DNA of 23,740 bases from Clostridia bacterium (GCA_028699795.1 JAQVTZ010000007.1:1-23740); one strand, 5' to 3'. Positions 1 to 9,370 are shown, numbered from the stretch's first letter. Program-made: numbers and translations. The notes: generated by a model not told the origin, from the letters alone.

Positions 1-71
1 TTGTTCGGAAACAGCACGACGTAGAATAGCATAGTGACAATACATGCAGTCTCGTAAATGGAAAATAGAAA

Positions 72-1901
72 TTGAAACAAATAAAAGGTAAGCTACCTAC
101 CCTCTCTGTCTGCATGATCGTCAAGAATGAAGAAGCCTTCCTCGGGAGATGCCTGAAAAGCGTCGTTGACCACGTTGACGAAATCATTATTGTCGACACA
201 GGTTCGACAGATCGTACCGTCGGGATCGCAAAAAGCTTCGGCGCCCGCATCTATTACCACTCCTGGCAAGACGATTTCAGCCTCCACCGGAACCAGTCCA
301 TCTCCTACGCCAAGGGGCGCTGGATCTTCATCATCGACGCCGACGAGGAATACAGCGGATCTTCACAGCGCAGCCTGCGTGAGGAAGTCGCCCTGGCCGA
401 TAAAAGGGGGATCGAGGCGCTGTCCATGCGGGTGGAAAACAGTTGCAATGAAGGGAAAGAAACCGTCTGCCTTGACTCGATCAGGATCTTTCTATCGAAT
501 GGCCGCATCCGCTATGAGGGGATCGTCCACAACTATCTCCTGGGGTTCAAAAACCATGCGGCCTCATCGGGGCGCATCATCCACTATGGTTACGACCAGG
601 GACCCGAAGCGGCCAGGAAGAAGTTCGAACGTACGGCGACGCTCCTGCAAAAGCAGATTGAGGAGAACCCCGAAAACGCCCTGGCCCATCTCTATCTCAG
701 CAACTCTTACGCATCGATGAACCGGAACGAGGAGGCGCTGCGGGAGTCCCTGACCACAGTGGAACTGGTAGAGGCCCAGCAGATCACCCATAAGCAGTTC
801 TTGAAGGCCTACTACACTGCCGCCCGCTCATACATTCAACTGCAACGCCCAGATGAGGCCGAAATAATCTGCCGACGGGCCCTGGACCGCTATGGAGGCC
901 ACATCGATATTTTCGCCACCCAAACGTTGATCAGCCTTATAAAAAACGACTGGTCCGGGGTTATCGAGTCCGGAGGCAAATACCGTGAAGCCCTCGAACG
1001 CTACCGGAAGCATGAAATCGAACTGGACATGGTGGAAATCGCTACCTACAGCGAGGAGTGGAAGATATGCTGCTGGATGGGGATGGCGAAATTAGGACTG
1101 GGAGACCTGGAAGGGGCTGAAACTCTTTACGCCCGGGCCCTTGAAATCACGCCGGATAAGTCATTCCTCTGCCGCCAGGCAGGAATCAGTCTCTCTGAGG
1201 CCGGCCACCCCGATCGCGCCCGCTTATATATGGAAGAGGCACACCGTCTCTCCCCTCCTTCGAACGAGGATACTGTCCGCAATCATACCAATGGCAGTGA
1301 GCAGGCTCCGGAAGTTGCCTCTACAGGCCTGCGCATTTCTCCGGATAATTCGGAATCATTCTTTTCAAAAGCCATGGCCCTGGAAAAGGCGGGCAGAATG
1401 AGTGAGGCGGAAGATGCCTACCGTGAAACCATCAAGCGTACTAATTCTCATGTAGGGGCCTACAACAATCTGGTCGGCATCCTGCTGCGGCAAAATGAAG
1501 ATCATGAGGCCCTGAGAATCCTGCAAACCGCTTCCGACGCAATCATAAATCATCCGGCAATTCGCTATACCTACGGGCTTGTCCACAGCGTCCTTGGGAA
1601 CCATGCCGAGGCATTGGGGCATTTCGACAAGACCCTGCAACTCGCGCCGGCATTTAAAAAAGTAAACATTCAGAAGGCCATTATATTTTTGAAATTCAGC
1701 AAATATAATAATGCAATTGACTGCTTAAAAATGGAAATAGCAAATAGTGGTGATATTATTCCCGCCCTGATCACCCTAGGCGAAATAAGCCTGCACCTAG
1801 GTGATTCCTCGCAGGCACTTAATTATTTTCATAAAGCGATTTCCATTGATTCGGACAACATAACCGCGAAAAAACATATTCACTCACTAAATACAAGATA
1901 A
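72..1901 (+). CDS. Family 2 glycosyltransferase with C-terminal TPR repeats
   Basis: Residues about 10-110 form a GT-A glycosyltransferase domain: the opening strand LSVCMIVKNEE, then IIIVDTGSTDRT, and the metal/nucleotide-sugar motif DAD in FIIDADEEY (about residue 90). From about residue 200 to the end I see roughly nine tetratricopeptide repeats, for example AHLYLSNSYASMNRNEEAL. Proteins of this build transfer sugars to cell-surface glycans or proteins; the acceptor cannot be read from sequence. An in-frame TAG at 66-68 lies just upstream, so the TTG at 72 is the only start that keeps the whole first strand. Its ribosome site is poor. The body is GC-rich, but the last 240 bases turn AT-rich. 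This gene belongs to the part of the contig that appears foreign to the clostridial remainder. Family assignment is firm; substrate is unknown. Confidence 0.85.
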   Translation: MKQIKGKLPTLSVCMIVKNEEAFLGRCLKSVVDHVDEIIIVDTGSTDRTVGIAKSFGARIYYHSWQDDFSLHRNQSISYAKGRWIFIIDADEEYSGSSQRSLREEVALADKRGIEALSMRVENSCNEGKETVCLDSIRIFLSNGRIRYEGIVHNYLLGFKNHAASSGRIIHYGYDQGPEAARKKFERTATLLQKQIEENPENALAHLYLSNSYASMNRNEEALRESLTTVELVEAQQITHKQFLKAYYTAARSYIQLQRPDEAEIICRRALDRYGGHIDIFATQTLISLIKNDWSGVIESGGKYREALERYRKHEIELDMVEIATYSEEWKICCWMGMAKLGLGDLEGAETLYARALEITPDKSFLCRQAGISLSEAGHPDRARLYMEEAHRLSPPSNEDTVRNHTNGSEQAPEVASTGLRISPDNSESFFSKAMALEKAGRMSEAEDAYRETIKRTNSHVGAYNNLVGILLRQNEDHEALRILQTASDAIINHPAIRYTYGLVHSVLGNHAEALGHFDKTLQLAPAFKKVNIQKAIIFLKFSKYNNAIDCLKMEIANSGDIIPALITLGEISLHLGDSSQALNYFHKAISIDSDNITAKKHIHSLNTR

Positions 1902-2069
1902 GGTCAATAAATGAGATTTATTGTCTTGAACCGTACAGTTGAAATACTGTTTTGAAAAATCCGCCGATAATCTAAATAAATAGCAACCAGATGATATCAG
2001 ATCGAATTGCGACAAATCTTCTTTTCTGATAATGTGTTACTTACATAAAAGGAGGGCAAAACATCCCAT
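1902..2069. other. AT-rich spacer between glycosyltransferase and dehydrogenase
   Basis: This spacer of 168 bases has no convincing terminator or promoter. A GGAGG at 2051-2055 lies 14 bases before the ATG at 2070, somewhat far but the only good ribosome site for the downstream gene. Confidence 0.4.
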
Positions 2070-2812
2070 ATGAAAAAAAGCAATATAAAGATTGCCGTAA
2101 TCGGTGCCGGTTACTGGGGGAAAAATCTCGTACGTAATTTCCATCAATTAGGAGTTTTAAAAGTCATTTGCGATGGGGACCGGAAAATACAATCCCAAAT
2201 GCGCAAAGACTACCCCGATGTTTCCTTCATAGATCAGCTTGACAGCTCGCTAAATGATCCATCCATCACGGCGGTGGTCATTGCCACGCCAGCTGTTACC
2301 CATTTCGCCATAGCTGCCCAGGCACTTGAAGCCGGGAAACACGTTTTCGTCGAGAAGCCGCTGGCCGTGACCTACGACGAGGGACTCAAATTAGTCGCTA
2401 AGGCCCGTGTTGCCGGGAAAATCCTTTTCGTCGGTCATATTCTTCATTACCACCAGGGGGTCGTCAAATTGAAGAAGATGATCGCTGATGGAAAGATTGG
2501 CCGTCTTCAATATATCTATTCCCGCCGTCTGAGTCTCGGGAAGATTCGTCGGGAAGAAAACATCCTCTGGTCCTTTGCCCCCCATGATATATCCCTGATC
2601 CTCAGCATCGTCGGTGAAGATCCATCCTATGTGGATGCCGTGGGCAGTAATTTTCTTCATGCCTCCATCGCCGACGTCACCATGACGAATCTAAAGTTTC
2701 CCTCAGGAATCGGCGCCCACATCTTCGTGAGCTGGCTGAATCCTTACAAGGAGCAGCGTCTGGTCGTCGTAGGAAGCCAGGGGATGCTCGTCTTTGACGA
2801 CACCCAAACTGT
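2070..2812 (+). CDS. Gfo/Idh/MocA-family sugar dehydrogenase, 3' end missing
   Basis: The N-terminus is an NAD(P)-binding Rossmann fold with GxGxxG (GAGYWG, residues 12-17). The family EKP motif is at 95-97 and the catalytic-type PHD at 171-173. The strand VVVGSQGMLVFDDTQ near residue 246 is typical of members that oxidise nucleotide sugars for O-antigen or capsule synthesis, which suits the neighbouring glycosyltransferase. Family members are usually 320-350 residues, but homology stops at about residue 247. The open frame runs on to a stop at 2883-2885, yet those last 25 or so codons are read out of frame from secD and are not dehydrogenase. The gene is therefore cut by the contig junction. 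The exact sugar substrate cannot be told. Confidence 0.85.
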
Positions 2813-2818
2813 AGTCTT
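2806..2818. other. Contig junction between two unrelated genomes
   Basis: Dehydrogenase homology in frame 3 ends at DDTQ (codons to 2807). SecD homology in frame 2 begins with the SLQFNEEGT segment (codons from 2813). Both genes are cut internally and no repeat, transposase or attachment site is present. GC content and codon style change at the same place. Confidence 0.85.
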
Positions 2819-3619
2819 CAGTTTAACGAAGAGGGTACCAAAGCTTTTGCGGATGCCACTTCCAAAAATGTTGGCAAAACGATAGGTATTTATGTGAATG
2901 ACAAACTCATTATAGAGCCTACCGTTAACACGGCGATTACGGATGGTAACGCGATTATTACTGGTAACTATTCTTACGAACAAGCGAACCAGCTGGCGGT
3001 ACAGCTTAAGGCAGGTTCTTTCGAAGTTATGCTTACCCCCAAACAAACTTCTACAATTTCCCCCAGTCTTGGGCAAAACGCGCTTAAAATGGGTGTGTTT
3101 GCAGGCGCTTTAGGGTTGGGGATTATCCTCATCTTTATGCTGGTTATTTACAGAGGCTTGGGCCTTGCGGCGGATCTCTCGCTTATTATTTATACGACGA
3201 TCCTTATGTATCTGCTTGCAATCGTGCCTTGGGTACAACTTACCCTTCCGGGCATTGCGGGTGTTATATTAAGTATCGGTATGGCGGTGGACGCCAATGT
3301 TATTATCTTCGAACGCATTAAGGATGAGCGGCGCAACAACAAGGCGATTGCGTCTTCCGCTGTGTCGGGCTTCAAAAAATCGATGTCCGCCATTATAGAC
3401 GGTAATATTACCACATTGATAGGCGCAATCGTTATGATGATATTCGGCGCGACCGCCATACAGAGTTTTGCCATAACGCTGTTTATTGGTATCTTGCTTT
3501 CGATGTTCTGCGCGCTTATCGTAACAAAATCGCTACTTAAGATATCCCTTGCATTCAATGATACCAACGATCTTTATTACGGACTAAGGGTAAAGGGGGT
3601 AGAAACCAATGAAAACTAA
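2813..3619 (+). CDS. secD: SecD, C-terminal part only (protein export)
   Basis: SecD pairs with SecF in the membrane and uses the proton-motive force to help SecYEG-SecA translocation. The sequence is homologous to SecD from the SLQFNEEGT segment at the junction onward, upstream of the first possible start (GTG 2894), so the frame continues a gene whose 5' half is absent. Visible parts are the end of the periplasmic domain (the GKTIGIYVNDKLI stretch), a membrane helix around ALGLGIILIFMLVIY, and the diagnostic GMAVDANVIIFERIKDE of RND-type SecD. The remaining helices reach the normal C-terminus. The stop overlaps the secF start by 11 bases. About 268 codons of a protein that is normally over 400 residues are present. 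The truncation is an effect of the contig junction, not evidence of a decayed gene. Confidence 0.9.
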   Translation, partial: SLQFNEEGTKAFADATSKNVGKTIGIYVNDKLIIEPTVNTAITDGNAIITGNYSYEQANQLAVQLKAGSFEVMLTPKQTSTISPSLGQNALKMGVFAGALGLGIILIFMLVIYRGLGLAADLSLIIYTTILMYLLAIVPWVQLTLPGIAGVILSIGMAVDANVIIFERIKDERRNNKAIASSAVSGFKKSMSAIIDGNITTLIGAIVMMIFGATAIQSFAITLFIGILLSMFCALIVTKSLLKISLAFNDTNDLYYGLRVKGVETNEN

Positions 3620-4682
3620 AAAGATTTTTGACAAGCTCAGTCTAAAACAACTACCCGTTTTCCAAAACGCTTACTACTGGTTCATTTTACCGCTCGCTGT
3701 TTTGTTCTTGGCGCTTATTATGGGTCTTGTTTATAATACGCAAGGCAACAGATTCAGCGGGTTTGCCAATGTCGGTATCGACTTTACGGGAGGCACGGTG
3801 CTTACCGTCGAGGTAAAAGGCGCAGACTTTATCGGTGGCGACAACTACGAAGACAACTTGTCTGTTATCCGTGAAGTCATCGAAAACAAAGGCGCATCGG
3901 TAAGTACTGCGCAAACAGGCGGCTCCAATGCCATAATTGTACGATACAAAAACGAAATTTTGGTAGACGGTGTACCGGTAGACTATAATGCCGCTTCCAA
4001 AACGGAAGAGATGATCGAGATTAACGACAATATTAAGGATGATGTTGAGGCTGCATTTTTAGAAAAATACGGAGAGGAAATTTTGGTTTCGGTGGATGCC
4101 GAAATGACCAACGCGACCGCAAGTAAAGAGCTAATCAACAAAGCATTACTGTCCGTAAGTATAGCGTTGTTGCTGATGCTTATTTATATAATTATACGGT
4201 TCGACCTTTACAGCGGAATTGCGGCGATCTGTGCCGAGTTCCACGATATCCTTATGTTGTTCTCGTTGGTTATTATTTTCCGTGTACAAATTAACAGCAG
4301 CTTGATTGCGGCAATTATCACCATTGTTTCTTACTGTATCAATAATACGATCGTTATCTTCGACAGAGTAAGAGAAAATGTCAAGCCCTTTAAGCAAAGC
4401 CGTACAAAGATTGATGTCAAATCCATCGTAAACGGCTCTGTGACCGCGTCCTTAACGCGAACATTGTTCAGTAGCTTTACCACTTTACTGATGATAGGTA
4501 TCCTTGCGGCAAGCGGCGTCCCCGCACTTACCGAGTTCGCGATGCCGATTATATTCGGACTTTTGGCAGGCTTATATTCCTCCAACTTCATTGCTCCTTC
4601 TATTTGGGGCTTGATGATGCAGGCGAAGGTCAACGGCGAACGCAAGGCGCGCAAATCAAAATCGGCAAGAGCATACAGATAA
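3609..4682 (+). CDS. secF: SecF, protein-export membrane protein
   Basis: SecF is the partner of SecD in the Sec accessory complex. The 357-residue product has an N-terminal helix (about residues 20-45), the conserved GIDFTGGT motif at about 57-64, and a periplasmic segment. Five further helices follow with the family signatures: KELINKALLSVSIALLLM, a helix with AEFHDIL, and INNTIVIFDRVREN followed by SVTASLTRTLFSSFTTL. The ATG at 3609 lies inside the end of secD, implying translational coupling. An intrinsic terminator follows the stop by five bases. Length and motifs are normal for a complete protein. Confidence 0.95.
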   Translation: MKTKKIFDKLSLKQLPVFQNAYYWFILPLAVLFLALIMGLVYNTQGNRFSGFANVGIDFTGGTVLTVEVKGADFIGGDNYEDNLSVIREVIENKGASVSTAQTGGSNAIIVRYKNEILVDGVPVDYNAASKTEEMIEINDNIKDDVEAAFLEKYGEEILVSVDAEMTNATASKELINKALLSVSIALLLMLIYIIIRFDLYSGIAAICAEFHDILMLFSLVIIFRVQINSSLIAAIITIVSYCINNTIVIFDRVRENVKPFKQSRTKIDVKSIVNGSVTASLTRTLFSSFTTLLMIGILAASGVPALTEFAMPIIFGLLAGLYSSNFIAPSIWGLMMQAKVNGERKARKSKSARAYR

Positions 4683-4687
4683 CTTAC

Positions 4688-4729
4688 AAAGGGGCAAATC
4701 AAATAACTGTTTGAGATGCCCCTTTTTTT
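4688..4729 (+). terminator. Intrinsic terminator after secDF
   Basis: AAAGGGGCA (4688-4696) pairs with TGCCCCTTT (4717-4725). An inner TCAAA/TTTGA pair (4699-4703 with 4710-4714) extends the stem, and a run of T follows. It ends the secDF transcript. It also overlaps the ATG at 4716, which argues against that codon being the start of recJ. Confidence 0.85.
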
Positions 4730-4766
4730 GTATCCAAAACATTCTTACCTAACGCATATTCTACTT

Positions 4767-4772
4767 TATAAT
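4767..4772 (+). promoter_or_regulatory. Candidate -10 element of recJ
   Basis: A perfect TATAAT lies seven bases before the ATG at 4779. The -35 region is poor (TTACCT at 4745-4750). Transcription would begin at or next to the start codon, giving a nearly leaderless message. This is inference from position only. Confidence 0.4.
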
Positions 4773-4778
4773 TTTGGA

Positions 4779-7067
4779 ATGAACGAAGATTATATTAACC
4801 AAAACAATACCAAACCAACTCTAGTTTCCGTACCGCCCGAGCTTGCGGCAATTCTTGTTGCCCGTGGTATCGATACCGACGAAAAAGCTCAAAAATTTTT
4901 GTTCCCCAAAGTTTCGGACCTTGCTTCACCTTATATTTTAGAGGGTATGGCGGAAGCGGTTGCAATCATTGGCAAACATATTGTATCCAAAAGCACCATT
5001 ACCGTTTTTGGAGACTACGACTGTGACGGGATCGGAGCATCTGCCATTCTTTATCTTGCATTAAAAGCCCTTGGCGCCAATGTCAATGTGTTTATTCCTA
5101 CAAGACAAGAAGACGGATACGGCTTGTCTCTTAACGCCCTTAAAAGGGTTATTCACAACTATCATCCCCATTTAATGATAAGTGTAGATTGCGGTATCAG
5201 CTCTGCTGAAGAGGTGAAGTATGCGCAAGAGGCCGGCATAGAGTTTATAGTGACTGACCATCATGAACCACAAAGTGTGCTGCCCGATTGTACTATTGTT
5301 AATCCCAAAATACAAAAAAATGCTTGCGAATATTGCGGAGCAGGGGTAGTATTCAAACTGGTGGAAGCACTAAAGGACAGAGATTTCGCTCTTCAGTTTG
5401 TAGACATCTGCGCTATTTCAACCATTGCTGACCTTGTTCCATTAAAAGGTGAAAATCGTGTGATAGCCCGTTTAGGGCTCTCGATGCTGTCGTCCAAAAA
5501 TATACGGGCGGGGATCAAAGCGCTTTTGCGTGCCGCAGGCGTCCATACTTTCGGTAAAAAAATTAATTCTTACGATGTCGCGTATAAAATCGCGCCCAGA
5601 CTTAACGCTTCGGGCAGATTATCCAATGCCGAAAAATCTTTTCGGCTACTAGTTGAAGACGATGCTACCATGTTGTCCCTTTTGGCAGCAGAGCTTGAAG
5701 CCGAAAATAAACAAAGACAAGAGCTATGCCAAACGACAATAGACGAAGCCAACGCAATGTTAAAGGATTACGATCTTATTAACAATAAAGTTATTGTTCT
5801 CGCAAAAGATGATTGGGAGGGCGGCGTAATCGGGATAGCCGCGGCAAAACTGGCGCAAGATTATTACCGACCCGCCATTTTGTTTTCTAAACGGGACAAT
5901 CTCTTAAAAGGCTCTTGCCGCAGTATCGTGGGTATCAGTATTCATGATGTGCTTAATGGTTGTTCGGATAAAATAGAGCAGTTCGGTGGGCATAGTATGG
6001 CGGCAGGGTTAAGCATCTTACCACAAAATTTGGAAGCGTTTACGCGTGCGGTCAACGCTTATGTCGCGAAGAATTATGAGGATGCGCTTTTTTTAGATAA
6101 AATCCGCTATGATGCCGAAATCGATATCAAAAAAATCAATATTGAGTTTGCGCGCTCTCTCGAGTGCTTTGAACCATACGGCAACGAAAACCCCATACCC
6201 ACCTTTCTTTTTAAGGCAAAAGCTGTACCTTTTAAGCGGATTGGCAACTATAATCATATAAAATATTCCGCTAATAAAGAATGTGAACTAATTGCGTTTC
6301 ATGCCTATAATCAATTGGATGTGCTTACCTCAAAAATGGACAAAGAATTGTATTTAACGGTGGAGCACGAAATTTTCCGCAATACTGAGAAAGCGAAATG
6401 TTTTCTCAAAAAAATTGTTATTGACAATATCACGCCTACGGAAGAGAACATACTTATCGATTATCTGGCTGCATTATTGCCCGAAAACAAAAATGACGGC
6501 TGTATCCAAGCAAAGTGCCGTCCCTCATCGCTTTATGGACATTTGATCATTACATATTGCAAAAAGACCTTTGATAAATTGTGCGCACGATTCCCGAACT
6601 ACAAGAAAGCATATCATTGTCTTGACACGCCAAACCCTTATAATACCGTGTTGTTATCACCGCAGAACGGAATTATTACCGATAAATTTTGTTTGATAGA
6701 GGTATACGATACATTTTATGATGAAGTCGCCGCGGCATCCGACCAAACGACAACGGTAAAGGATTGCCCAATGGGATTTCACTTAAATATTGGCGGATTT
6801 GATATTGTTTGTATCAGAGAAATCTACATTTATTTGCTTACCACCCAAAACGGCTGCAGGTATTGGGGACAAGATGATCTGTATGAAAGATTTATGAAAA
6901 AAGAGTATACACGAAGTCGATTGCAATTCGATATTTCTTGTCTTATTTTAAGAGAAATGGGATTGTTAAGTTTTCAAAACAATAGTATAATAGTAAAAAA
7001 CCACAAAGTAGATATCAATCAATCCCGAATACTCAATATGGTGAGGGCTATATGCAACCTTTCCTGA
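4779..7067 (+). CDS. recJ: RecJ, single-strand-specific 5'-3' DNA exonuclease
   Basis: RecJ degrades single-stranded DNA in recombination and mismatch or base-excision repair. The DHH phosphoesterase core is intact in the 762-residue product: DYDCDG (79-84), the DCG of SVDCG (137-139), DHH in VTDHHEP (160-162), and the DHHA1 motif GGHSMAAGL near residue 405. A C-terminal region of about 250 residues follows, as in long Firmicute RecJ. An upstream in-frame ATG at 4716 sits within the secF terminator and adds 21 residues unlike RecJ, so ATG 4779 is preferred. It has no clear Shine-Dalgarno. The 3' end overlaps the next gene by 16 bases. The neighbours secDF-recJ-rel are a common clostridial order. 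Confidence 0.93.
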   Translation: MNEDYINQNNTKPTLVSVPPELAAILVARGIDTDEKAQKFLFPKVSDLASPYILEGMAEAVAIIGKHIVSKSTITVFGDYDCDGIGASAILYLALKALGANVNVFIPTRQEDGYGLSLNALKRVIHNYHPHLMISVDCGISSAEEVKYAQEAGIEFIVTDHHEPQSVLPDCTIVNPKIQKNACEYCGAGVVFKLVEALKDRDFALQFVDICAISTIADLVPLKGENRVIARLGLSMLSSKNIRAGIKALLRAAGVHTFGKKINSYDVAYKIAPRLNASGRLSNAEKSFRLLVEDDATMLSLLAAELEAENKQRQELCQTTIDEANAMLKDYDLINNKVIVLAKDDWEGGVIGIAAAKLAQDYYRPAILFSKRDNLLKGSCRSIVGISIHDVLNGCSDKIEQFGGHSMAAGLSILPQNLEAFTRAVNAYVAKNYEDALFLDKIRYDAEIDIKKINIEFARSLECFEPYGNENPIPTFLFKAKAVPFKRIGNYNHIKYSANKECELIAFHAYNQLDVLTSKMDKELYLTVEHEIFRNTEKAKCFLKKIVIDNITPTEENILIDYLAALLPENKNDGCIQAKCRPSSLYGHLIITYCKKTFDKLCARFPNYKKAYHCLDTPNPYNTVLLSPQNGIITDKFCLIEVYDTFYDEVAAASDQTTTVKDCPMGFHLNIGGFDIVCIREIYIYLLTTQNGCRYWGQDDLYERFMKKEYTRSRLQFDISCLILREMGLLSFQNNSIIVKNHKVDINQSRILNMVRAICNLS

Positions 7068-9214
7068 CAAGGATGAAAAATAATTTTAAAGAAGAAGACT
7101 ATCAGTTCATTAAATATGCGCTGGAGTACTCTTCCGATGCGCATAAAGGTCAAAGCAGAATGTCGGGAGAGCCCTATATCGACCATCCCATGCGTGTTGC
7201 CGAAATCCTTGCCGACCTTGGCATGGATGCAATGACGATAGCATCCGCCCTTCTTCATGATGTGTTGGAAGACACCACTTGCACGCAAGACGAACTAAAA
7301 AGAAAGTTTGGTGAAGAGATATGTCTTTTGGTATCCGGTGTAACAAAGTTAAGCAAAATTAAATTTCTTTCGCAAGAAGAAGAACAAGCCGAAAACTATC
7401 GCAAAATGTTTTTCGCAATTGCTCAAGATGTCAGAGTATTATTCATTAAACTTGCGGATAGGTTGCACAATATGCGAACTTTGGGAGCCCTTCCGCCCGA
7501 AAAGCAATTAAGGATTGCTCGTGAAACCTTAGATTTATATGCGCCGCTTGCGGGAAGACTCGGTATTGCCAACATCAAGAGCGAGCTTGAAGACCTTGCA
7601 ATGAAATACCTATACCCCGAAGATTATAATAATATTGTGAAGTCTGTCGCATCCAAAATGGGTGAGCGTATGGGTTTTGTGATGCGTATCGCCAACGAAA
7701 TAGAAATTCAGCTTACCGAACTCGGCATAAAAGGCGAAGTCAAAGGAAGACAAAAACATTATTACAGCATCTTCAAGAAAATGAAGAACCAAAATAAATC
7801 GATAGACCAAATCTATGACCTTATTGCCGTTCGCGTTGTTGTGGATACAGTAAGAGAGTGCTATACCGTACTGGGTATTATTCATTCAAAATGGAAACCG
7901 ATACCCGGTAGGTTTAAAGATTATATCGCCATGCCGAAACCAAATCTTTATCAGTCGCTTCACACAACGGTAATTACCAACTTCGAGCAAATATTTGAGA
8001 TTCAAATAAGAACACATGAAATGAACCGTATCGCGGAATATGGTATTGCCGCGCATTGGAAATATAAAGAGGGGAAGTTCGACAAACAGCTGTCCGAGTT
8101 CGACGCCAAATTAGGTTGGATTAAGGAAGTAATGGAGGTTGAAAACGAGGTAAATGACAGCCGTGAGTTTCTCAATACTCTTAAGCTGGATGTGTTATCG
8201 CACGAAATCTATGTGTTTACCCCCAAAGGCATGGTGCTCAATCTTCCCAAAGGTGCAACTTGTGTGGATTTTGCATACAAAGTCCACAGTCAAATAGGGA
8301 ATCGGTGTACGGGTGCCAAAGTAAATAACAAGATTGTCCCGCTCACCACAGTACTACAAACAGGTTATGTCATCGAGATACTTACCTCGCAGTCTTCCAA
8401 AGGGCCCAGCCGTGACTGGTTGAAGTTTGTTATTACGCCGCAAGCCCGTACCAAAATTAAAGCGTTTTTCAAAAAAGAATTGCAAGGCGAAAATATTCGC
8501 ACAGGCAAAGATATGCTCGAAAAAGAAGCCAAACGCAGAGGATATCAGTTGTCGGATTTAACATCAAACCAACAGATTCTGGATAAAATGTTTTTCCGTT
8601 ACAGTTTATCCTCTATTGAAGATATGTACGCTTCCGTTGGGTATGGAGGTCTAACAACCAACCAAATCATGATTAAGCTTATTGACGCCTATAAAAAAGA
8701 ACAAGCGCTCAATAAAACCTTAATACCCAATCAGTCGATTGCGCCTGCAGAAGAAACGGCAACCGCAAAGAAGCCTCATAGCGGTATTTTGATAGAAGGT
8801 TTTGGAGATTTTGTGATTAAAATTGCCAAGTGTTGCCATCCTGTTCCCGGTGATACGATTATTGGATACGCGGCAAGAGGTACGGGAGTTTCGGTACATC
8901 GGGCTGATTGTCCCAATGTGCGTAATATGGAAAAAGAGCGAATCATGAAAGCAAAATGGGCGACCGACGACGAAAGTAAATTCGTTGCGCATCTCAAAAT
9001 AACCGCAGTAGACAAAAGCGGACTGCTGAACAGAATTGTCGCATTACTTGCGGCGCAAAGTATCTCGATTACGATGCTGGAAGCGCATAGCAAGCATAAA
9101 GGTGATGCGTTAATTCATCTTGGTATTCAAATTAAAAGCACCGAGGAGTTGGATTATATTATCAAAAAAATCAATGCGTTAGATGATGTTATAAGTGTGG
9201 TTCGAAGTAATTAA
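7052..9214 (+). CDS. relA: Bifunctional (p)ppGpp synthetase/hydrolase (Rel)
   Basis: This enzyme makes and breaks the alarmone (p)ppGpp in response to starvation sensed at the ribosome. The order is classic long RSH: an HD hydrolase domain with HD at residues 69-70 (ALLHDVLEDT), then a synthetase domain with GRQKH (232-236) and RFKDYIAMPK (287-296). RFKD is the form found in bifunctional Rel/SpoT enzymes. A TGS domain begins at about 385, a conserved Cys-Cys-His segment (KCCHPVPGD) lies near 593-601, and an ACT domain covers about 645-720. The HD residues are intact, so hydrolase activity is expected. A GAGGG at 7043-7047 supports the ATG at 7052, overlapping recJ. The 720-residue length is normal for the family. 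Confidence 0.95.
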   Translation: MQPFLTRMKNNFKEEDYQFIKYALEYSSDAHKGQSRMSGEPYIDHPMRVAEILADLGMDAMTIASALLHDVLEDTTCTQDELKRKFGEEICLLVSGVTKLSKIKFLSQEEEQAENYRKMFFAIAQDVRVLFIKLADRLHNMRTLGALPPEKQLRIARETLDLYAPLAGRLGIANIKSELEDLAMKYLYPEDYNNIVKSVASKMGERMGFVMRIANEIEIQLTELGIKGEVKGRQKHYYSIFKKMKNQNKSIDQIYDLIAVRVVVDTVRECYTVLGIIHSKWKPIPGRFKDYIAMPKPNLYQSLHTTVITNFEQIFEIQIRTHEMNRIAEYGIAAHWKYKEGKFDKQLSEFDAKLGWIKEVMEVENEVNDSREFLNTLKLDVLSHEIYVFTPKGMVLNLPKGATCVDFAYKVHSQIGNRCTGAKVNNKIVPLTTVLQTGYVIEILTSQSSKGPSRDWLKFVITPQARTKIKAFFKKELQGENIRTGKDMLEKEAKRRGYQLSDLTSNQQILDKMFFRYSLSSIEDMYASVGYGGLTTNQIMIKLIDAYKKEQALNKTLIPNQSIAPAEETATAKKPHSGILIEGFGDFVIKIAKCCHPVPGDTIIGYAARGTGVSVHRADCPNVRNMEKERIMKAKWATDDESKFVAHLKITAVDKSGLLNRIVALLAAQSISITMLEAHSKHKGDALIHLGIQIKSTEELDYIIKKINALDDVISVVRSN

Positions 9215-9232
9215 AAATTGGGTACCTCTATT

Positions 9233-9322
9233 TACAAATTACAATGTACAAATGAAATCAAATTACAAATTACAATGTACAAATTACAAATAAGGATAAT
9301 ATCAAATTACAAATAAGGATAA
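9233..9322. repeat. Short AT-rich interspersed repeat cluster
   Basis: Two exact copies of ACAATGTACAAAT (9241-9253 and 9272-9284) sit among AAATTACAAAT variants. Copies of AAATTACAAATAAGGATAA follow, one of them at 9304-9322. The same words recur at 9806-9824 and 15248-15340. No ORF uses this sequence. Confidence 0.8.
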
Positions 9323-9370
9323 GAGTAAGAGAAAAGTGTTGAGAGTTAAGTGAAGGGTATAGGAACAATG

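Noticed and set aside
166..720. Long alternative-frame ORF (184 codons) inside the glycosyltransferase
   Set aside because: It lies wholly inside a clear glycosyltransferase/TPR gene. Low-complexity Ser/Pro/Arg content is typical of a shadow in GC-rich DNA.
2813..2893. A true N-terminally shortened SecD starting at GTG 2894
   Set aside because: SecD homology continues upstream of 2894 to the junction, so the GTG is internal and the gene is cut, not shortened.
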